Positions 18,194 through 27,446 are shown, counted from the first letter of the stretch. The stretch is 64,000 nucleotides of DNA from an uncultured Gammaproteobacteria bacterium (GCA_947259885.1 CAMYNW010000008.1:1-64000); one strand, 5' to 3'. The notes: generated by a model from the letters alone, not told the origin. Program-made: numbers and translations.

Positions 18194-18769
18194 CTATTTC
18201 CCAAACTCGTATTTGATTCCGATACTTGCGATATCCAGAGTCAGGTCGTTGACGTCTGTATTGACCGCGGTATATTCAGCGAAGAAATTGATGTTTCCTA
18301 GGTCCAGCTCAATTCCAATACCACCAAAAACTTCTGTGGAGGTTTCACTTTCGCTGAATTTGATTCCTGCAATAGTCGAGTTGGCGTCCGTATCGATGGA
18401 GAATGCGCCGACCTTGCCGTAGACGTCGATCTGATTGACTAGCTCCCAGTTGAGTATGAAAGCGCCGGTAAAACCCTTTGCTGAAAGGTTAATATTGTTG
18501 CTCGGTGTATCGCCAACTGCGTTGTAACTTCCCAGGTCCAGGTAGCCAAACTCGACCCCAAAGAAATTATTCACCATGTAGCCGATACGCAATCCGCCAG
18601 CAGTGTCACTTTCATCGAAGCTGACATCATTCTCGCCCCGGAAATTTGCGCTCATGCGGTTGGCCGATGCGCCGAGATAGAGGCCGGTATCATCGTCAGC
18701 CTGAGCAGAGGGAAGCAGCAACAGTCCGGACAGGGCTGCGCCGATAAGAACTGGGTGAAAACGGTTCAT
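18194..18769 (-). CDS. Outer-membrane beta-barrel protein (OmpA/OprF-like 8-strand barrel)
   Basis: 191 residues from the ATG at 18767-18769, which has GGAGA 8 bases upstream. Translation from further 5' would give an unlikely 99-residue non-conserved extension. The signal peptide is MNRFHPVLIGAALSGLLLLPSAQA, then DDDTGLYLGASANRMSANF. Alternating hydrophobic strands with aromatic ends follow (FFGVEFGYLDLG, FTGAFILNWELV, INFFAEYTAVN), and the chain ends IGIKYEFGK, a typical barrel terminus with a C-proximal Phe. It is probably a small pore or structural barrel. A perfect CRP-type site lies upstream. Confidence 0.8.
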   Translation of the reverse strand: MNRFHPVLIGAALSGLLLLPSAQADDDTGLYLGASANRMSANFRGENDVSFDESDTAGGLRIGYMVNNFFGVEFGYLDLGSYNAVGDTPSNNINLSAKGFTGAFILNWELVNQIDVYGKVGAFSIDTDANSTIAGIKFSESETSTEVFGGIGIELDLGNINFFAEYTAVNTDVNDLTLDIASIGIKYEFGK

Positions 18770-18904
18770 TGCAATATCTCCATTTAAAGTCTGATTAAAA
18801 TTACTTGGATTACCGCGCGCTTGTAGGGTATACCCGTATCCTGAATACTTGCTGAACGAGCTGCTGGGTCTGATGCAGCCTGAAATCGGTCTGTTTTCGA
18901 GTTT

Positions 18905-18920
18905 TGTGAACTGGTTCACA
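18905..18920. promoter_or_regulatory. CRP/Vfr-type binding site
   Basis: TGTGA-ACTGGT-TCACA matches the CRP consensus TGTGA-N6-TCACA in all ten conserved positions, and the dyad extends to 7-bp arms (TGTGAAC/GTTCACA). It lies about 136-151 bases upstream of the outer-membrane barrel start codon. If the weak -10 box at 18827-18832 is used, the site centre is near -93, one of the helical phases seen for class I activation. This implies cAMP/carbon-source control of the barrel gene. Confidence 0.6.
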
Positions 18921-19144
18921 GAATGTTGGATCAACTTCTGACAGTATGGTTTGACCGAAGTGACTCGGTTAAGAAAAACACCGAAATGGTGATGAATTTT
19001 CGAAGACGGCGTGAGGGAGGCGCCGACAGACGGGAAGTCATGTGGATTCTTGCTCTGCATCCACATCGATAGGGAGCCTTGATGGAAATTAGGGTGTCGG
19101 ACTCAGGCTGGTTCGTCTTCGAATGTTAGGGTAACTAGGATGTT

Positions 19145-19175
19145 TGTCGGTCCCGGCAAAATGCCGGGACCGACA
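19145..19175. repeat. Perfect 14-bp hairpin
   Basis: TGTCGGTCCCGGCA (19145-19158) and its exact reverse complement (19162-19175) flank the three bases AAA. It lies about 40 bases beyond the stop of the minus-strand phosphotransferase gene. Neither strand has a T-run after it, so it is not a canonical Rho-independent terminator. It may be a dispersed palindromic repeat or an mRNA 3'-end stabiliser. Confidence 0.6.
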
Positions 19176-19215
19176 TTAAACACTGTAATATCAATACTTT
19201 AGAATTATTCTTATC

Positions 19216-20229
19216 CTAGTCCATGACTATTCGACGCAGTGTGTCCGGATTGTTGCCCAGTTCCTGGTGGTTGATCTTGGGTAGTCGAGCGGTTAACCAA
19301 TCTTTCAGTGGGGTCATGAATGCGGGTTCAAGATTCCTCTTCAATAAATCCATTACTCGGGGCAGGTGTCCCAAATAGCCGTTTTTGTGGTCCCGTAGCC
19401 AAAGCCTGACAAATATTCCGGCCACTTTGCAGTGACGTTGAGCGCCCCAGAAGGTGAAATGGCGGGTAAAGGTCTCCCGCTCAATGTTCTGAGTTGCCTG
19501 CCAACGCTCAATCAACTGCTGCTGAAGACCGACATCGACATCACGCCGGGCATCTTCCAGCAACGAAACCAGGTCGTATAACGGCGATCCAAGCAGTGCG
19601 TCCTGGTAATCCAGCATTGCGCATGCTCCCTCCACGATCAGCAGGTTGTCGACATGGAAGTCCCGATGCACCAGCACTGGAGACATATCTGGGAGCGAAT
19701 GAAAAAGGGATGTCCAGATTTCGCGGAATTCCCGGTGCTCTTGCTGATCAAGACGGCGTAACAGTCTCGCTGGCAGGTACCATTCAACCATTAAATCTGC
19801 TTCTGCCAGAGCCGCGTCCAGATCATAGGCAGGCAAACTTATTTCCATGTCAGCGGCCGAAAAAGCCTGTTGCATCTGCACCAGAGCATCTACCGCCTGC
19901 CGGTATAAAGTAGTTTCGTCAGCGCCTTGGGCCAGTAAACTGGTCATGGTCTGGTCGCCAAGGTCTTCGAGCAGCACCAGCCCCGTTTGCACATCGCTTG
20001 CGATAACGTGCGGTACTCGTGCGCCCAGCTTTTCCAAATAGCTGGTGACCTGAATGAAGGCACCAGGTTTTTCTCCCGGCGGTGGCGCATCCATCAGCAT
20101 CATGGTGTCATCGCCGAGTTGCAGGCGAAAGTAACGGCGCGCCGAGGCATCCGGTACCAGCGGAGTGATCTGCGCATCTTGCAGCCCGCGTGAAGATAAG
20201 AACTGCTTGCGTTTGAGCTGACGGGACAT
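19216..20229 (-). CDS. Aminoglycoside phosphotransferase-like sugar kinase (COG3178, AmgK-like)
   Basis: 337 residues. The catalytic loop LVHRDFHVDNLL and metal loop MLDYQDALLGSPLYDLVSLLEDARR are the kinase-like APH motifs, and the N-terminal ASARRYFRL plus LLEDLGDQTM are typical of COG3178. Characterised members phosphorylate the anomeric position of N-acetylmuramate/N-acetylglucosamine for cell-wall recycling together with MurU. No murU neighbour is visible here, so I leave the symbol empty. It starts 3 bases after the glnD stop, so it is the third gene of map-glnD-kinase. Confidence 0.82.
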   Translation of the reverse strand: MSRQLKRKQFLSSRGLQDAQITPLVPDASARRYFRLQLGDDTMMLMDAPPPGEKPGAFIQVTSYLEKLGARVPHVIASDVQTGLVLLEDLGDQTMTSLLAQGADETTLYRQAVDALVQMQQAFSAADMEISLPAYDLDAALAEADLMVEWYLPARLLRRLDQQEHREFREIWTSLFHSLPDMSPVLVHRDFHVDNLLIVEGACAMLDYQDALLGSPLYDLVSLLEDARRDVDVGLQQQLIERWQATQNIERETFTRHFTFWGAQRHCKVAGIFVRLWLRDHKNGYLGHLPRVMDLLKRNLEPAFMTPLKDWLTARLPKINHQELGNNPDTLRRIVMD

Positions 20230-20232
20230 CGG

Positions 20233-22896
20233 CTAGCCGAGATACTCCGCCAGGCGATCGTGCAGACACTGGCGTTGTTCTTCTGTATTCACTGGATTGC
20301 CATCGCGATCAGTAATGAAGAAGGTGTCCTCGGCCCGCTCGCCCACTGTGGAAACTTTGGCCGATGCCAGTTTGACCTTGCACTCGTATAGCGCCAGTGC
20401 CACGTGATACAGGAGCCCGGGTCGATCCTGGGACACGATCTCCATGACGGTATAGTCCTCGGTTGCGCTATCGCTGAAACTGACGCGAGTGGCCACTTTA
20501 AACTGTTTCATGGTCCTTGGAAGCATGTGTTCCGCTGGCTGATAACTGATCTGCGGCGCCAGCAGGGTCTGCTTCAATTCGAGGGTGGTGGATTGCAGCC
20601 ATTTTTTGTTATGCGAAGCGCCCTCAGGATCGGAGGCGACAAACACCAGCAGCGACAGTCCAGAGCGCGTGGTGTGAATGCGTGCGTCCAGGATATTGAG
20701 ATGGAGCTTGTCGAGGCCGCCGGTGATTCGTGGCAGCAGCTCTTCGGACTCCGGTGCTAGAACCAGGATTTGCTGTGCACCGATGTCATTACGCGTGCGC
20801 GCCGTGACCAGCGGTAGGTCGAGAGCGCCGGTGGAGGCGATTACTTCTGCATGCCAGGCACTTGAATTGGGGCCATTGCGGAGAAAGTACTCGTCGCCAA
20901 GCTGGGCCCACAGGGTTTCCAGCATTTCCTGGGTAACTTTGCGTGACACCAGTTTGGCAATTGCCTGTTTGCGTGCCTCGATTCGTTCGGTAACGGCCTG
21001 GGCACCACTCAGGCCGGTGCGAATTCGTCGCGACGTGGCCATGTAAAGATTGGAAAGAAGTTTTCCTTTCCACTCGCTCCAGACCTTGGGACTGGTGCCG
21101 CGAATGTCGGCAAAGGTAAGCAAGTACAGGTTATCCAGGTGTTCCTGGTCACCGACAATTTCAGCAAACCGGTCAACGACGCGTGGGTCAGTGATGTCTT
21201 CGCGCTGCGCGGTCCACGACATCACCAGATGGTTGCGTACAAGCCACGCCGCAAATCGGGCGTCGTATTCGGACAGTCCTAACTGGGTGCAGAATGTCAG
21301 GGCGATTTCCTCACCCACTTCGGAATGATCTCGACCACTGCCCTTGCCAATATCGTGACATAACGCCGCCAGGTAGAGTCGTTCCCGAGTGTTTTGCCGG
21401 CTCAACAGATCGGTGAGATTGGGGAATTCATTGCGGTATTCGGAGATTGCCAGTCGACGCAGATTGCCCACCACGAACAGAGAGTGGGCATCTACAGTGA
21501 AAACATGGAACAGGTCGTGCTGCATCTGACCCACGATCTGGCCAAACGCCGGAAAAAATGCGCCAAGTACACCGTATGCACTCATACGTCGAAGCGCGTG
21601 AGTCAGTCCGGTTTGAATTTGAAAAATTTCCAGAAATACTTTTAAATGTGCCGGCTCGCGGCGATACTCCTTGTCGATCAGGTGCAGGCTAGCCCGCAGC
21701 TGCCGAATTGTACTGGCTCGAACGCCCTTCAATGCGGGTCGTTTCTGCATCAAAAGGAAGATCTCCAGCATCGCCACCGGATGATCGTTGAATACCTTAT
21801 CGTGTGCTGCTTCGATAAAGTTCCCGACACTCTGGAATCGTTGATTAATCTGACGAACTTTGGCTTTCTTCGGTGTCAGTATGGCTTCCTGAAAGTGCTG
21901 TAGCAGCAATTCGTTCAGCAGCTGCATTTCCTTGGCGGTGCGGTAATAGGCTTGCATCATCTGTTCTACCGCGAGATGGTTTTCGCCTTTCTTGTACCCA
22001 AGTTGCAAGGCCAGATCCGTCTGATAGTCAAAAAGCAGTCGATCTTCACAGCGACCGGACAGATAGTGCAGACCGTTTCGCAGTCGCCACAGGAAATCCC
22101 GATGACGGATCAATGAGCGATACTCGGCTTCGGTGAGGAAACCATGCTCCACTAGTTCACCAAGATCACTGGTACCGAAATATCGACTGGCCACCCAGCT
22201 GATCATGTGCAGGTCTCTCAGGCCGCCCTTGCTCTCTTTGATATTCGGTTCGAGGTTGTAAGCGGTATCGCCGAACTGCAGATGGCGCTGTTCCTGTTCC
22301 TTGAGCTTGTACTTGAAGTACTTTTCGACCGGCCATACCCGCGTGCTGCGAAGCTTTTCGTGCAATAACCGGAAACGCTCCGGATCGCCATCTAATAACC
22401 TGGTTTCCATCAGGTTAGTAGTCACCGAAATGTCCTGTCTGGCGATTTCAATGCACTGCTTCAGAGTGCGGGTGCTATGACCGACTTTCAGTCCGATATC
22501 CCAGCAGAATCTGATGAATTGTTCGGCAAAGTCACTAATTGCAGCGTCATCTTTGCCGGAGTTGCGCGGGTCATTAAGCAGAATCAAGAGGTCGATATCG
22601 GATTCGAGATTGATCTCTTTGCGACCGTAGCCGCCGGCTGCGATCAGGTCTGCCGGCTCGCTGATCTCACAGCCCCTGATAAAGCACCTCCAGCAGTAAA
22701 GAAGTATCTGATCGAGCAGCCAGCTATGTTGTTTTGCCATGACAGCGGGATTGCCGCCTTCCAGATGATATTCAGCAAGCAGCGTCTTACCGTGAGACAG
22801 GGCCTGCTGGCAGGATTTAAGTGCACGGGGTAAATCTTCGGTGGGGTCTACCAGTAGGCGGCAATCGAGCAGCTCGTGATGGGACAGGCGGCTCAT
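20233..22896 (-). CDS. glnD: Bifunctional PII uridylyltransferase/uridylyl-removing enzyme
   Basis: 887 residues, the normal length. GlnD senses glutamine and sets the uridylylation state of PII for nitrogen control. Domains in order: nucleotidyltransferase with GGYGRKEINLESDIDLLIL (about residues 87-105, holding the DxD), a helical linker, an HD hydrolase domain with LCHDIGKGSGRDHSEVG (about 512-528), and two ACT domains at the C-terminus (IHTTRSGLSLL and MEIVSQDRPGLLYHVA). map lies 43 bases upstream on the same strand, as in enterobacteria. Confidence 0.97.
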   Translation of the reverse strand: MSRLSHHELLDCRLLVDPTEDLPRALKSCQQALSHGKTLLAEYHLEGGNPAVMAKQHSWLLDQILLYCWRCFIRGCEISEPADLIAAGGYGRKEINLESDIDLLILLNDPRNSGKDDAAISDFAEQFIRFCWDIGLKVGHSTRTLKQCIEIARQDISVTTNLMETRLLDGDPERFRLLHEKLRSTRVWPVEKYFKYKLKEQEQRHLQFGDTAYNLEPNIKESKGGLRDLHMISWVASRYFGTSDLGELVEHGFLTEAEYRSLIRHRDFLWRLRNGLHYLSGRCEDRLLFDYQTDLALQLGYKKGENHLAVEQMMQAYYRTAKEMQLLNELLLQHFQEAILTPKKAKVRQINQRFQSVGNFIEAAHDKVFNDHPVAMLEIFLLMQKRPALKGVRASTIRQLRASLHLIDKEYRREPAHLKVFLEIFQIQTGLTHALRRMSAYGVLGAFFPAFGQIVGQMQHDLFHVFTVDAHSLFVVGNLRRLAISEYRNEFPNLTDLLSRQNTRERLYLAALCHDIGKGSGRDHSEVGEEIALTFCTQLGLSEYDARFAAWLVRNHLVMSWTAQREDITDPRVVDRFAEIVGDQEHLDNLYLLTFADIRGTSPKVWSEWKGKLLSNLYMATSRRIRTGLSGAQAVTERIEARKQAIAKLVSRKVTQEMLETLWAQLGDEYFLRNGPNSSAWHAEVIASTGALDLPLVTARTRNDIGAQQILVLAPESEELLPRITGGLDKLHLNILDARIHTTRSGLSLLVFVASDPEGASHNKKWLQSTTLELKQTLLAPQISYQPAEHMLPRTMKQFKVATRVSFSDSATEDYTVMEIVSQDRPGLLYHVALALYECKVKLASAKVSTVGERAEDTFFITDRDGNPVNTEEQRQCLHDRLAEYLG

Positions 22897-22939
22897 GAGA
22901 TTTCAGGGTAAGGGGTGGGTGGGTTTAAGTGCGTGTGCT

Positions 22940-23695
22940 TCAGGACGAAACCGTAAGGATTTCGTGACCGCCGTCGGTCACCAGTATGGTGTGCTCCCAC
23001 TGCGCCGAGAGACTGCGATCACGAGTGACAACTGTCCACTGGTCGGGCATCAGTCGGGTTTCCTTTTTGCCTGCGTTTATCATTGGCTCGATGGTAAAGG
23101 TCATGCCAGCTTCTAGGGTCATGCCGGTGTCCGGCTGTCCGTAATGCAGTACCTGAGGTTCTTCATGAAACACTCTGCCGATACCGTGGCCGCAATACTC
23201 CCTGACTACAGAAAAACCATTACTCTCTGCGTGGTTTTGTATCGCGTGGCCAATATCGCCGAGTCTGATTCCGGGCCGCACTAGATCGATACCGGCCTGC
23301 ATGCATTGTTTGCATATGTCCACCAGTCGTTTGGCGCGGATAGAAGGTTCTCCAATGAAAAACATGCGGCTGGTATCACCATGGTATCCATCTTTGATTA
23401 CGGTGATATCGACGTTGACAATGTCTCCGTTCTTAAGTTTCTTATTAGAAGGAATGCCGTGGCAAATGACGTTATTTACCGAGGTGCAGATTGATTTGGG
23501 AAAGCCGCGATAGTTAAGTGGCGCAGGAATGGCCTTCTGCTCATTGACAATATAGTCATGACAAAGTGTGTTGAGCTCGTCCGTGGTTATGCCGTTCCTA
23601 ACGTGCGCTGTGATCATATCCAACACCTCTGACGCGAGACGCCCGGCTACGCGCATTTTTTCGATTTCTTCTGAGTTTTTTATGGTCACGGGCAT
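22940..23695 (-). CDS. map: Methionine aminopeptidase, type I
   Basis: 251 residues from the ATG at 23693-23695 (MPVTIKNSEEIEKM), which aligns with the family start. A 14-residue longer reading from 23737 is possible but not conserved. Metal ligands are visible in NVDITVIKDGYHGDTS (two Asp), GHGIGRVFHEEPQ (His), FTIEPMIN (Glu) and QWEHTILV (Glu). CHGIPS carries the substrate His. The enzyme removes the initiator Met from nascent proteins. It is divergent from rpsB across about 260 bases. Confidence 0.97.
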   Translation of the reverse strand: MPVTIKNSEEIEKMRVAGRLASEVLDMITAHVRNGITTDELNTLCHDYIVNEQKAIPAPLNYRGFPKSICTSVNNVICHGIPSNKKLKNGDIVNVDITVIKDGYHGDTSRMFFIGEPSIRAKRLVDICKQCMQAGIDLVRPGIRLGDIGHAIQNHAESNGFSVVREYCGHGIGRVFHEEPQVLHYGQPDTGMTLEAGMTFTIEPMINAGKKETRLMPDQWTVVTRDRSLSAQWEHTILVTDGGHEILTVSS

Positions 23696-23767
23696 GTTTG
23701 CAGGGTAGGGCGCAAAAAAGAGGGCTAATGCTCCCAAATTCCGCTTTTTTCTTCAACTGTTTTTAGG

Positions 23768-23773
23768 TAAACT
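23768..23773 (+). promoter_or_regulatory. Possible rpsB -10 box with GC-rich discriminator
   Basis: TAAACT is followed directly by TCGCCGCCC, a GC-rich discriminator of the kind found at stringently controlled ribosomal promoters. The -35 region is only a T-run and does not match TTGACA, so the call is weak. It would start transcription about 180 bases before the rpsB ATG. Confidence 0.3.
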
Positions 23774-23779
23774 TCGCCG

Positions 23780-23958
23780 CCCTAAAGCGCCCGAACCGCT
23801 GTTTTATGCAGCTTCCGGGTATCTAATCCGCACACGGCGATTATATCTGCCCGGGTGCCTCCCGGAAACGACGTCCGCGAAATCATCGCAGGTCGAAGTC
23901 ACAGAGGTCGGCAGATAGTAACCGTGGAGGCTTTAACCCATCACACGAATATTTGAAA
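23780..23958 (+). promoter_or_regulatory. Long rpsB leader, candidate S2 autoregulatory region
   Basis: The stretch between the presumed start of transcription and the rpsB ATG has no gene. It contains a CCGGG/CCCGG stem (around 23848-23863) and a GGAGG at 23926-23930 that is 28 bases from the ATG, too far for a normal Shine-Dalgarno. Known gammaproteobacterial rpsB leaders are structured and repressed by S2, so this leader may act the same way. I did not match a covariance model. Confidence 0.4.
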
Positions 23959-24984
23959 ATGGCTGACATCACCATGCGCCAGCTGCTGAAGGCTGGCGTG
24001 CACTTCGGGCATCAGACCCGTTACTGGTCCCCCAAAATGGCGCCTTATATCTTTGGCGACCGCAATAAGATCCACATCATCAACTTGGATAAAACCATGC
24101 CGATGATGCAAGATGCATTGAATTACATTGGCACGGTTGCGGCCCAGGGGGGCAAGATCCTGTTCGTCGGTACCAAGCGGCAGGCCGGACGTCAGGTGCG
24201 CGAACAGGCGACCCGAGCCGGATGCCCTTACGTTGACTACCGCTGGCTAGGCGGCATGTTGACCAACTTCAAGACGGTAAAAAACTCCATCGCGAGACTG
24301 AAAGACCTGGAGCAGCGAATTGAGTCCGGCGCCACGCAGCGACTGAGTAAAAAAGAAGCACTGACGATCGAGCGCGAACGTGCCAAACTGGACAAAACCT
24401 TGTCTGGAATAAAGGACATGGGCGGACTGCCTAGTGCGTTATTTGTGATTGATGTCGAAGAGGAGTACATCGCGGTCGCCGAGGCTAATAAGCTGGGTAT
24501 TCCAGTGGTGGCGGTGGTCGACACTAACTGCTCTCTGGATGGTATTGAATATGTGATTCCTGGTAATGATGACTCCACCCGAGCCATCAGTTTGTACCTT
24601 GAGGCGGCAGCGGACGCTGTGATTGAGGCACGCTCTTCGGTTCGGGCCGCACCGATCGCAGCGAGCGGTGACAAAGATGAATACATCGAGCTCGATGAGT
24701 CGGGTGAGGTAATCGAATCGGCAGGCGAAGACGAGGCTGTCGAGATTGCTGAGCAAGTGGCTGAAGAACCTGTGGCAGCAACTGAGGCCAAAGAAGCCCC
24801 CGCTGAAACCGAAGAAACTCGTGCTGAAACCGAACACACTCCCGCTGAAACCGAAGAACCCTCCGAAGCTGCTGACGCTGAGGCCGCAGCTGTAGAGAAG
24901 AAGGTGACCAAAAAAAAGGTCAGCAAGAAAAAGGTCAGTAAGAAGAAGGTCGTGCGCAAGAAAAAGGAAGCCAGCAGCGAGTAA
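23959..24984 (+). CDS. rpsB: 30S ribosomal protein S2 with a long acidic/lysine-rich C-terminal tail
   Basis: 341 residues from the ATG at 23959. An upstream in-frame TTG at 23953 is less likely. The N-terminal ~235 residues are ordinary S2: [45 protein letters not shown], and [15 protein letters not shown] and GNDDSTRAI elements. After about residue 240 comes a roughly 100-residue extension, first Glu/Ala-rich with repeats of PAETEE type, then a Lys-rich segment of K-K-V units ending [10 protein letters not shown]. coli S2 has 241 residues, so the tail is extra. tsf follows, as usual. Confidence 0.96.
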   Translation: MADITMRQLLKAGVHFGHQTRYWSPKMAPYIFGDRNKIHIINLDKTMPMMQDALNYIGTVAAQGGKILFVGTKRQAGRQVREQATRAGCPYVDYRWLGGMLTNFKTVKNSIARLKDLEQRIESGATQRLSKKEALTIERERAKLDKTLSGIKDMGGLPSALFVIDVEEEYIAVAEANKLGIPVVAVVDTNCSLDGIEYVIPGNDDSTRAISLYLEAAADAVIEARSSVRAAPIAASGDKDEYIELDESGEVIESAGEDEAVEIAEQVAEEPVAATEAKEAPAETEETRAETEHTPAETEEPSEAADAEAAAVEKKVTKKKVSKKKVSKKKVVRKKKEASSE

Positions 24985-25071
24985 GCGCAGGCATTCGTCA
25001 GTTTTATTGGCGCACGTTTCGAACATTTACGAATTAAACAGCATACGCTAAAGACAGAGGACCTAGCACTT

Positions 25072-25944
25072 ATGGCTATCACTGCATCTATGGTAAAGGA
25101 ACTGCGCGAACGTACCGGCGCTGGCATGATGGAATGTAAAAAGGTATTGACGCAGACTGACGGTGACATGGAAGCCGCTATTGAAGAACTTCGAATAAAA
25201 GGGGCTGCGGCAGCGGAGAAGAAAGCCGGCCGTATCGCGGCGGAAGGCGTCATTGTGGCGGCCAGCAGTGCGGATGCAGGCGCCTTGGTCGAAATCAACT
25301 GTGAAACCGATTTTGTGGCTAAGGACGATTCTTTTAAAGCGTTCTGCAATAGCGTATCGGAAGCGGTTCTAAGTGACAATCCGGCAGACAATCAGGCGCT
25401 GGCGGACACCGCTTTGGGTTCCGGTGGCAGCGTGGAAACCGCTCGTCAGGAGTTGATCGCTAAAATCGGGGAAAACATCAGCGTTCGTCGTTTTATTCGG
25501 TTTGATGTTGCGGGCGGCAGCGTGAGTTCTTACCTGCATGGCAATCGCATTGGCGTCCTGGTCAAAATGAAAAACGGTAGTGTTGAGCTTGGTCGGGATA
25601 TTGCAATGCATATTGCAGCCAGCAGTCCGCTTTGTGTCTCGGAAGAGGAGATGGATCAAGATGTGCTGGCCCGTGAAAAAGATATTTTTATCGCTCAGGC
25701 CAAAGAGAGTGGTAAGCCCGACGATATTATCGAAAAAATGATAGGCGGTCGGATTAAAAAATTCCTCAAGGAAAATACTCTGCTCGGCCAGCCTTTTGTG
25801 AAAAACCCCGAGCAGACTGTGGCACAGTTGCTTAGTGAAACCGGCGCCAGTGTGTCGCAGATAGTGCGTTTTGAAGTCGGCGAAGGTCTTGAGAAACGGG
25901 AAGACGATTTTGTTGCTGAGGTCATGGCGCAGGCTAACGCCTGA
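25072..25944 (+). CDS. tsf: Elongation factor Ts
   Basis: 290 residues. EF-Ts is the nucleotide exchange factor for EF-Tu. The N-terminal UBA-like module MVKELRERTGAGMMECKKVL and the conserved INCETDFVAKDDSF (TDFV interacts with EF-Tu) are present, and the two core subdomains and the IGGRIKKFLKENTLLGQPFVKN segment follow. It lies 87 bases after rpsB, with AGAGGA before the ATG. Confidence 0.97.
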   Translation: MAITASMVKELRERTGAGMMECKKVLTQTDGDMEAAIEELRIKGAAAAEKKAGRIAAEGVIVAASSADAGALVEINCETDFVAKDDSFKAFCNSVSEAVLSDNPADNQALADTALGSGGSVETARQELIAKIGENISVRRFIRFDVAGGSVSSYLHGNRIGVLVKMKNGSVELGRDIAMHIAASSPLCVSEEEMDQDVLAREKDIFIAQAKESGKPDDIIEKMIGGRIKKFLKENTLLGQPFVKNPEQTVAQLLSETGASVSQIVRFEVGEGLEKREDDFVAEVMAQANA

Positions 25945-25957
25945 TTAGGCGCTGCCG

Positions 25958-26695
25958 ATGACCGAGACCCCATCTCCGGTATGGCAACGGGTGTTGCTGA
26001 AGCTGAGCGGTGAAGCGCTGGCGGGTGATGAAAAGTTTGGCATAGAGGGCGATATTCTCGCCACTACTGCGGCCGAATTGAAGAAAATTGTCGACCTCGG
26101 CGTTGAACTCGGTGTGGTCATTGGCGGCGGAAATTTCTTTCGTGGAATGAGCGCTGCGGCCCAGGGCATGGACCGAGTAGGTTCTGATTACATCGGTATG
26201 CTGGCTACCGCCATGAATGCGCTGGCGTTGCAACAGGCACTAAGCGCAATTGGGGTATCGGCCCGAGTGCTGTCGGCCATTGAAATCCGCGGGGTTGCCG
26301 AACCTTATATCCGTAACCGTGCGCTTAAGCATCTGCAGCAGGGAAGGGTGGTCATTTTCGCTGGCGGTACCGGTAATCCTTTGTTTACTACTGATACCGC
26401 AGCCAGCCTGCGCGCGCTCGAAATCAACGCCGAAATCATGGTTAAAGCGACCCGAGTGGATGGGGTTTATGACGACGACCCTGAGAAGAACCCCCATGCG
26501 ATGCGTTTTGAGCGCCTCGAATTTGCTGATGTGCTGAACAGAGGCTTGCGGGTGATGGATATGACCGCAATTACCTTATGCCAGGAAAACCAGCTGCCGA
26601 TACAGGTACTAAATCTGCATCACCCAGGCGACTTGATCAAAATGGTGATGGGTGAACCGGTGGGGACTTTAATCATGGACAAGTCTGAAGACTGA
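25958..26695 (+). CDS. pyrH: UMP kinase
   Basis: 245 residues. PyrH phosphorylates UMP to UDP as a hexamer. The amino-acid-kinase fold signatures are LLKLSGEALAG, VIGGGNFFRG, the AEIMVKATRVDGVYDDDPEKNP segment near the ATP site, and DMTAITLCQENQLPIQV near the C-terminus. Spacing to tsf is 13 bases. Confidence 0.97.
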   Translation: MTETPSPVWQRVLLKLSGEALAGDEKFGIEGDILATTAAELKKIVDLGVELGVVIGGGNFFRGMSAAAQGMDRVGSDYIGMLATAMNALALQQALSAIGVSARVLSAIEIRGVAEPYIRNRALKHLQQGRVVIFAGGTGNPLFTTDTAASLRALEINAEIMVKATRVDGVYDDDPEKNPHAMRFERLEFADVLNRGLRVMDMTAITLCQENQLPIQVLNLHHPGDLIKMVMGEPVGTLIMDKSED

Positions 26696-26842
26696 CCTTT
26701 GATTTGGCGCATGCCAGACCGCTATTATGCTGAACCCCTGTCTCTGGCTGTGCTGAAACTTTGTGCTACTGCAGTCATGCCTGCTGGTTTAGCTGCACCT
26801 GATCTAATTCGCGGCTTCGTGGCGTCACCCCCACAAGAAACC

Positions 26843-26848
26843 TATAAT
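26843..26848 (+). promoter_or_regulatory. Candidate frr promoter -10 box
   Basis: A perfect TATAAT lies in the 193-base pyrH-frr gap, about 40 bases before the frr ATG. No good TTGACA is found 16-18 bases upstream. A separate frr promoter is known in other gammaproteobacteria, which supports but does not prove this. Confidence 0.4.
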
Positions 26849-26888
26849 ACGCTCTCGCTGATTAATAACGATTACCAGAGAAGTTAAC

Positions 26889-27446
26889 ATGATTGATGAA
26901 ATCCAGAAAGACGCGGATGACCGCATGAAGAAATCGGTAGAGTCTACCCGGGATGCGATGAACAGAATCCGCACCGGCCGCGCCACCCCGGCGTTACTGG
27001 AGCATCTCACTGTTGACTATTATGGCACTGCGACCCCGATTCCGCAGGTGGCTACCGTGGCGGTGTCAGATGCTCGTACACTCACGGTTCAACCTTGGGA
27101 GAAAAGTATGCTGTCTGTGATCGAGCGCGCGATCCTGGAATCGGATCTTGGTCTGAACCCGATAACCGCCGGTGAGACCATGCGTATTCCTCTGCCACCG
27201 ATGACCGAAGAACGCCGAATCACCATGGTCAAGGTGGTAAAGAGCGAAGGCGAAGATGGCAAGATCGCAATTCGTAACATTCGACGGGATGCGATTCAGT
27301 CGGTGCGCGAGCTACTGAAGGAGAAAGAGATTACCGAGGACGAAGAAAAGCAGTCCGAGGCGGAGCTTCAAAAGATCACTGACAAATACGTCGCCATAGT
27401 GGACCAGGTGGTGGCGGATAAAGAAAAAGAAGTGATGGAGGTTTGA
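26889..27446 (+). CDS. frr: Ribosome recycling factor
   Basis: 185 residues, exactly the family size. RRF splits post-termination ribosomes with EF-G. Conserved stretches are RTGRATPALLEHLTVDYYGTATP, VQPWEKSMLSVIERAI, and IRNIRRDAIQSVRELLKEKEITEDEEKQ of the three-helix bundle. Confidence 0.97.
   Translation: MIDEIQKDADDRMKKSVESTRDAMNRIRTGRATPALLEHLTVDYYGTATPIPQVATVAVSDARTLTVQPWEKSMLSVIERAILESDLGLNPITAGETMRIPLPPMTEERRITMVKVVKSEGEDGKIAIRNIRRDAIQSVRELLKEKEITEDEEKQSEAELQKITDKYVAIVDQVVADKEKEVMEV

Larger units (their letters stand above)
18770..19215. other. Gene-free stretch with barrel-gene control region and a hairpin
   Basis: 446 bases without a supportable gene. The left half is the upstream region of the barrel gene, with a possible minus-strand -10 box TATACC (plus 18827-18832) and a CRP-like dyad further upstream. 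The right part, beyond the 3' end of the phosphotransferase gene, carries a 14-bp perfect hairpin at 19145-19175. I see no small ORF with a convincing start in between. Confidence 0.6.

Noticed and set aside
18770..19066. 99-residue N-terminal extension of the outer-membrane barrel protein
   Set aside because: The downstream ATG has a good ribosome-binding site and starts a signal peptide; the extension also crosses the CRP-type site.
24237..25391. 384-residue Ser-rich minus-strand frame across rpsB and tsf
   Set aside because: Low-complexity antisense of two certain genes; its length reflects the repeats in the S2 tail.
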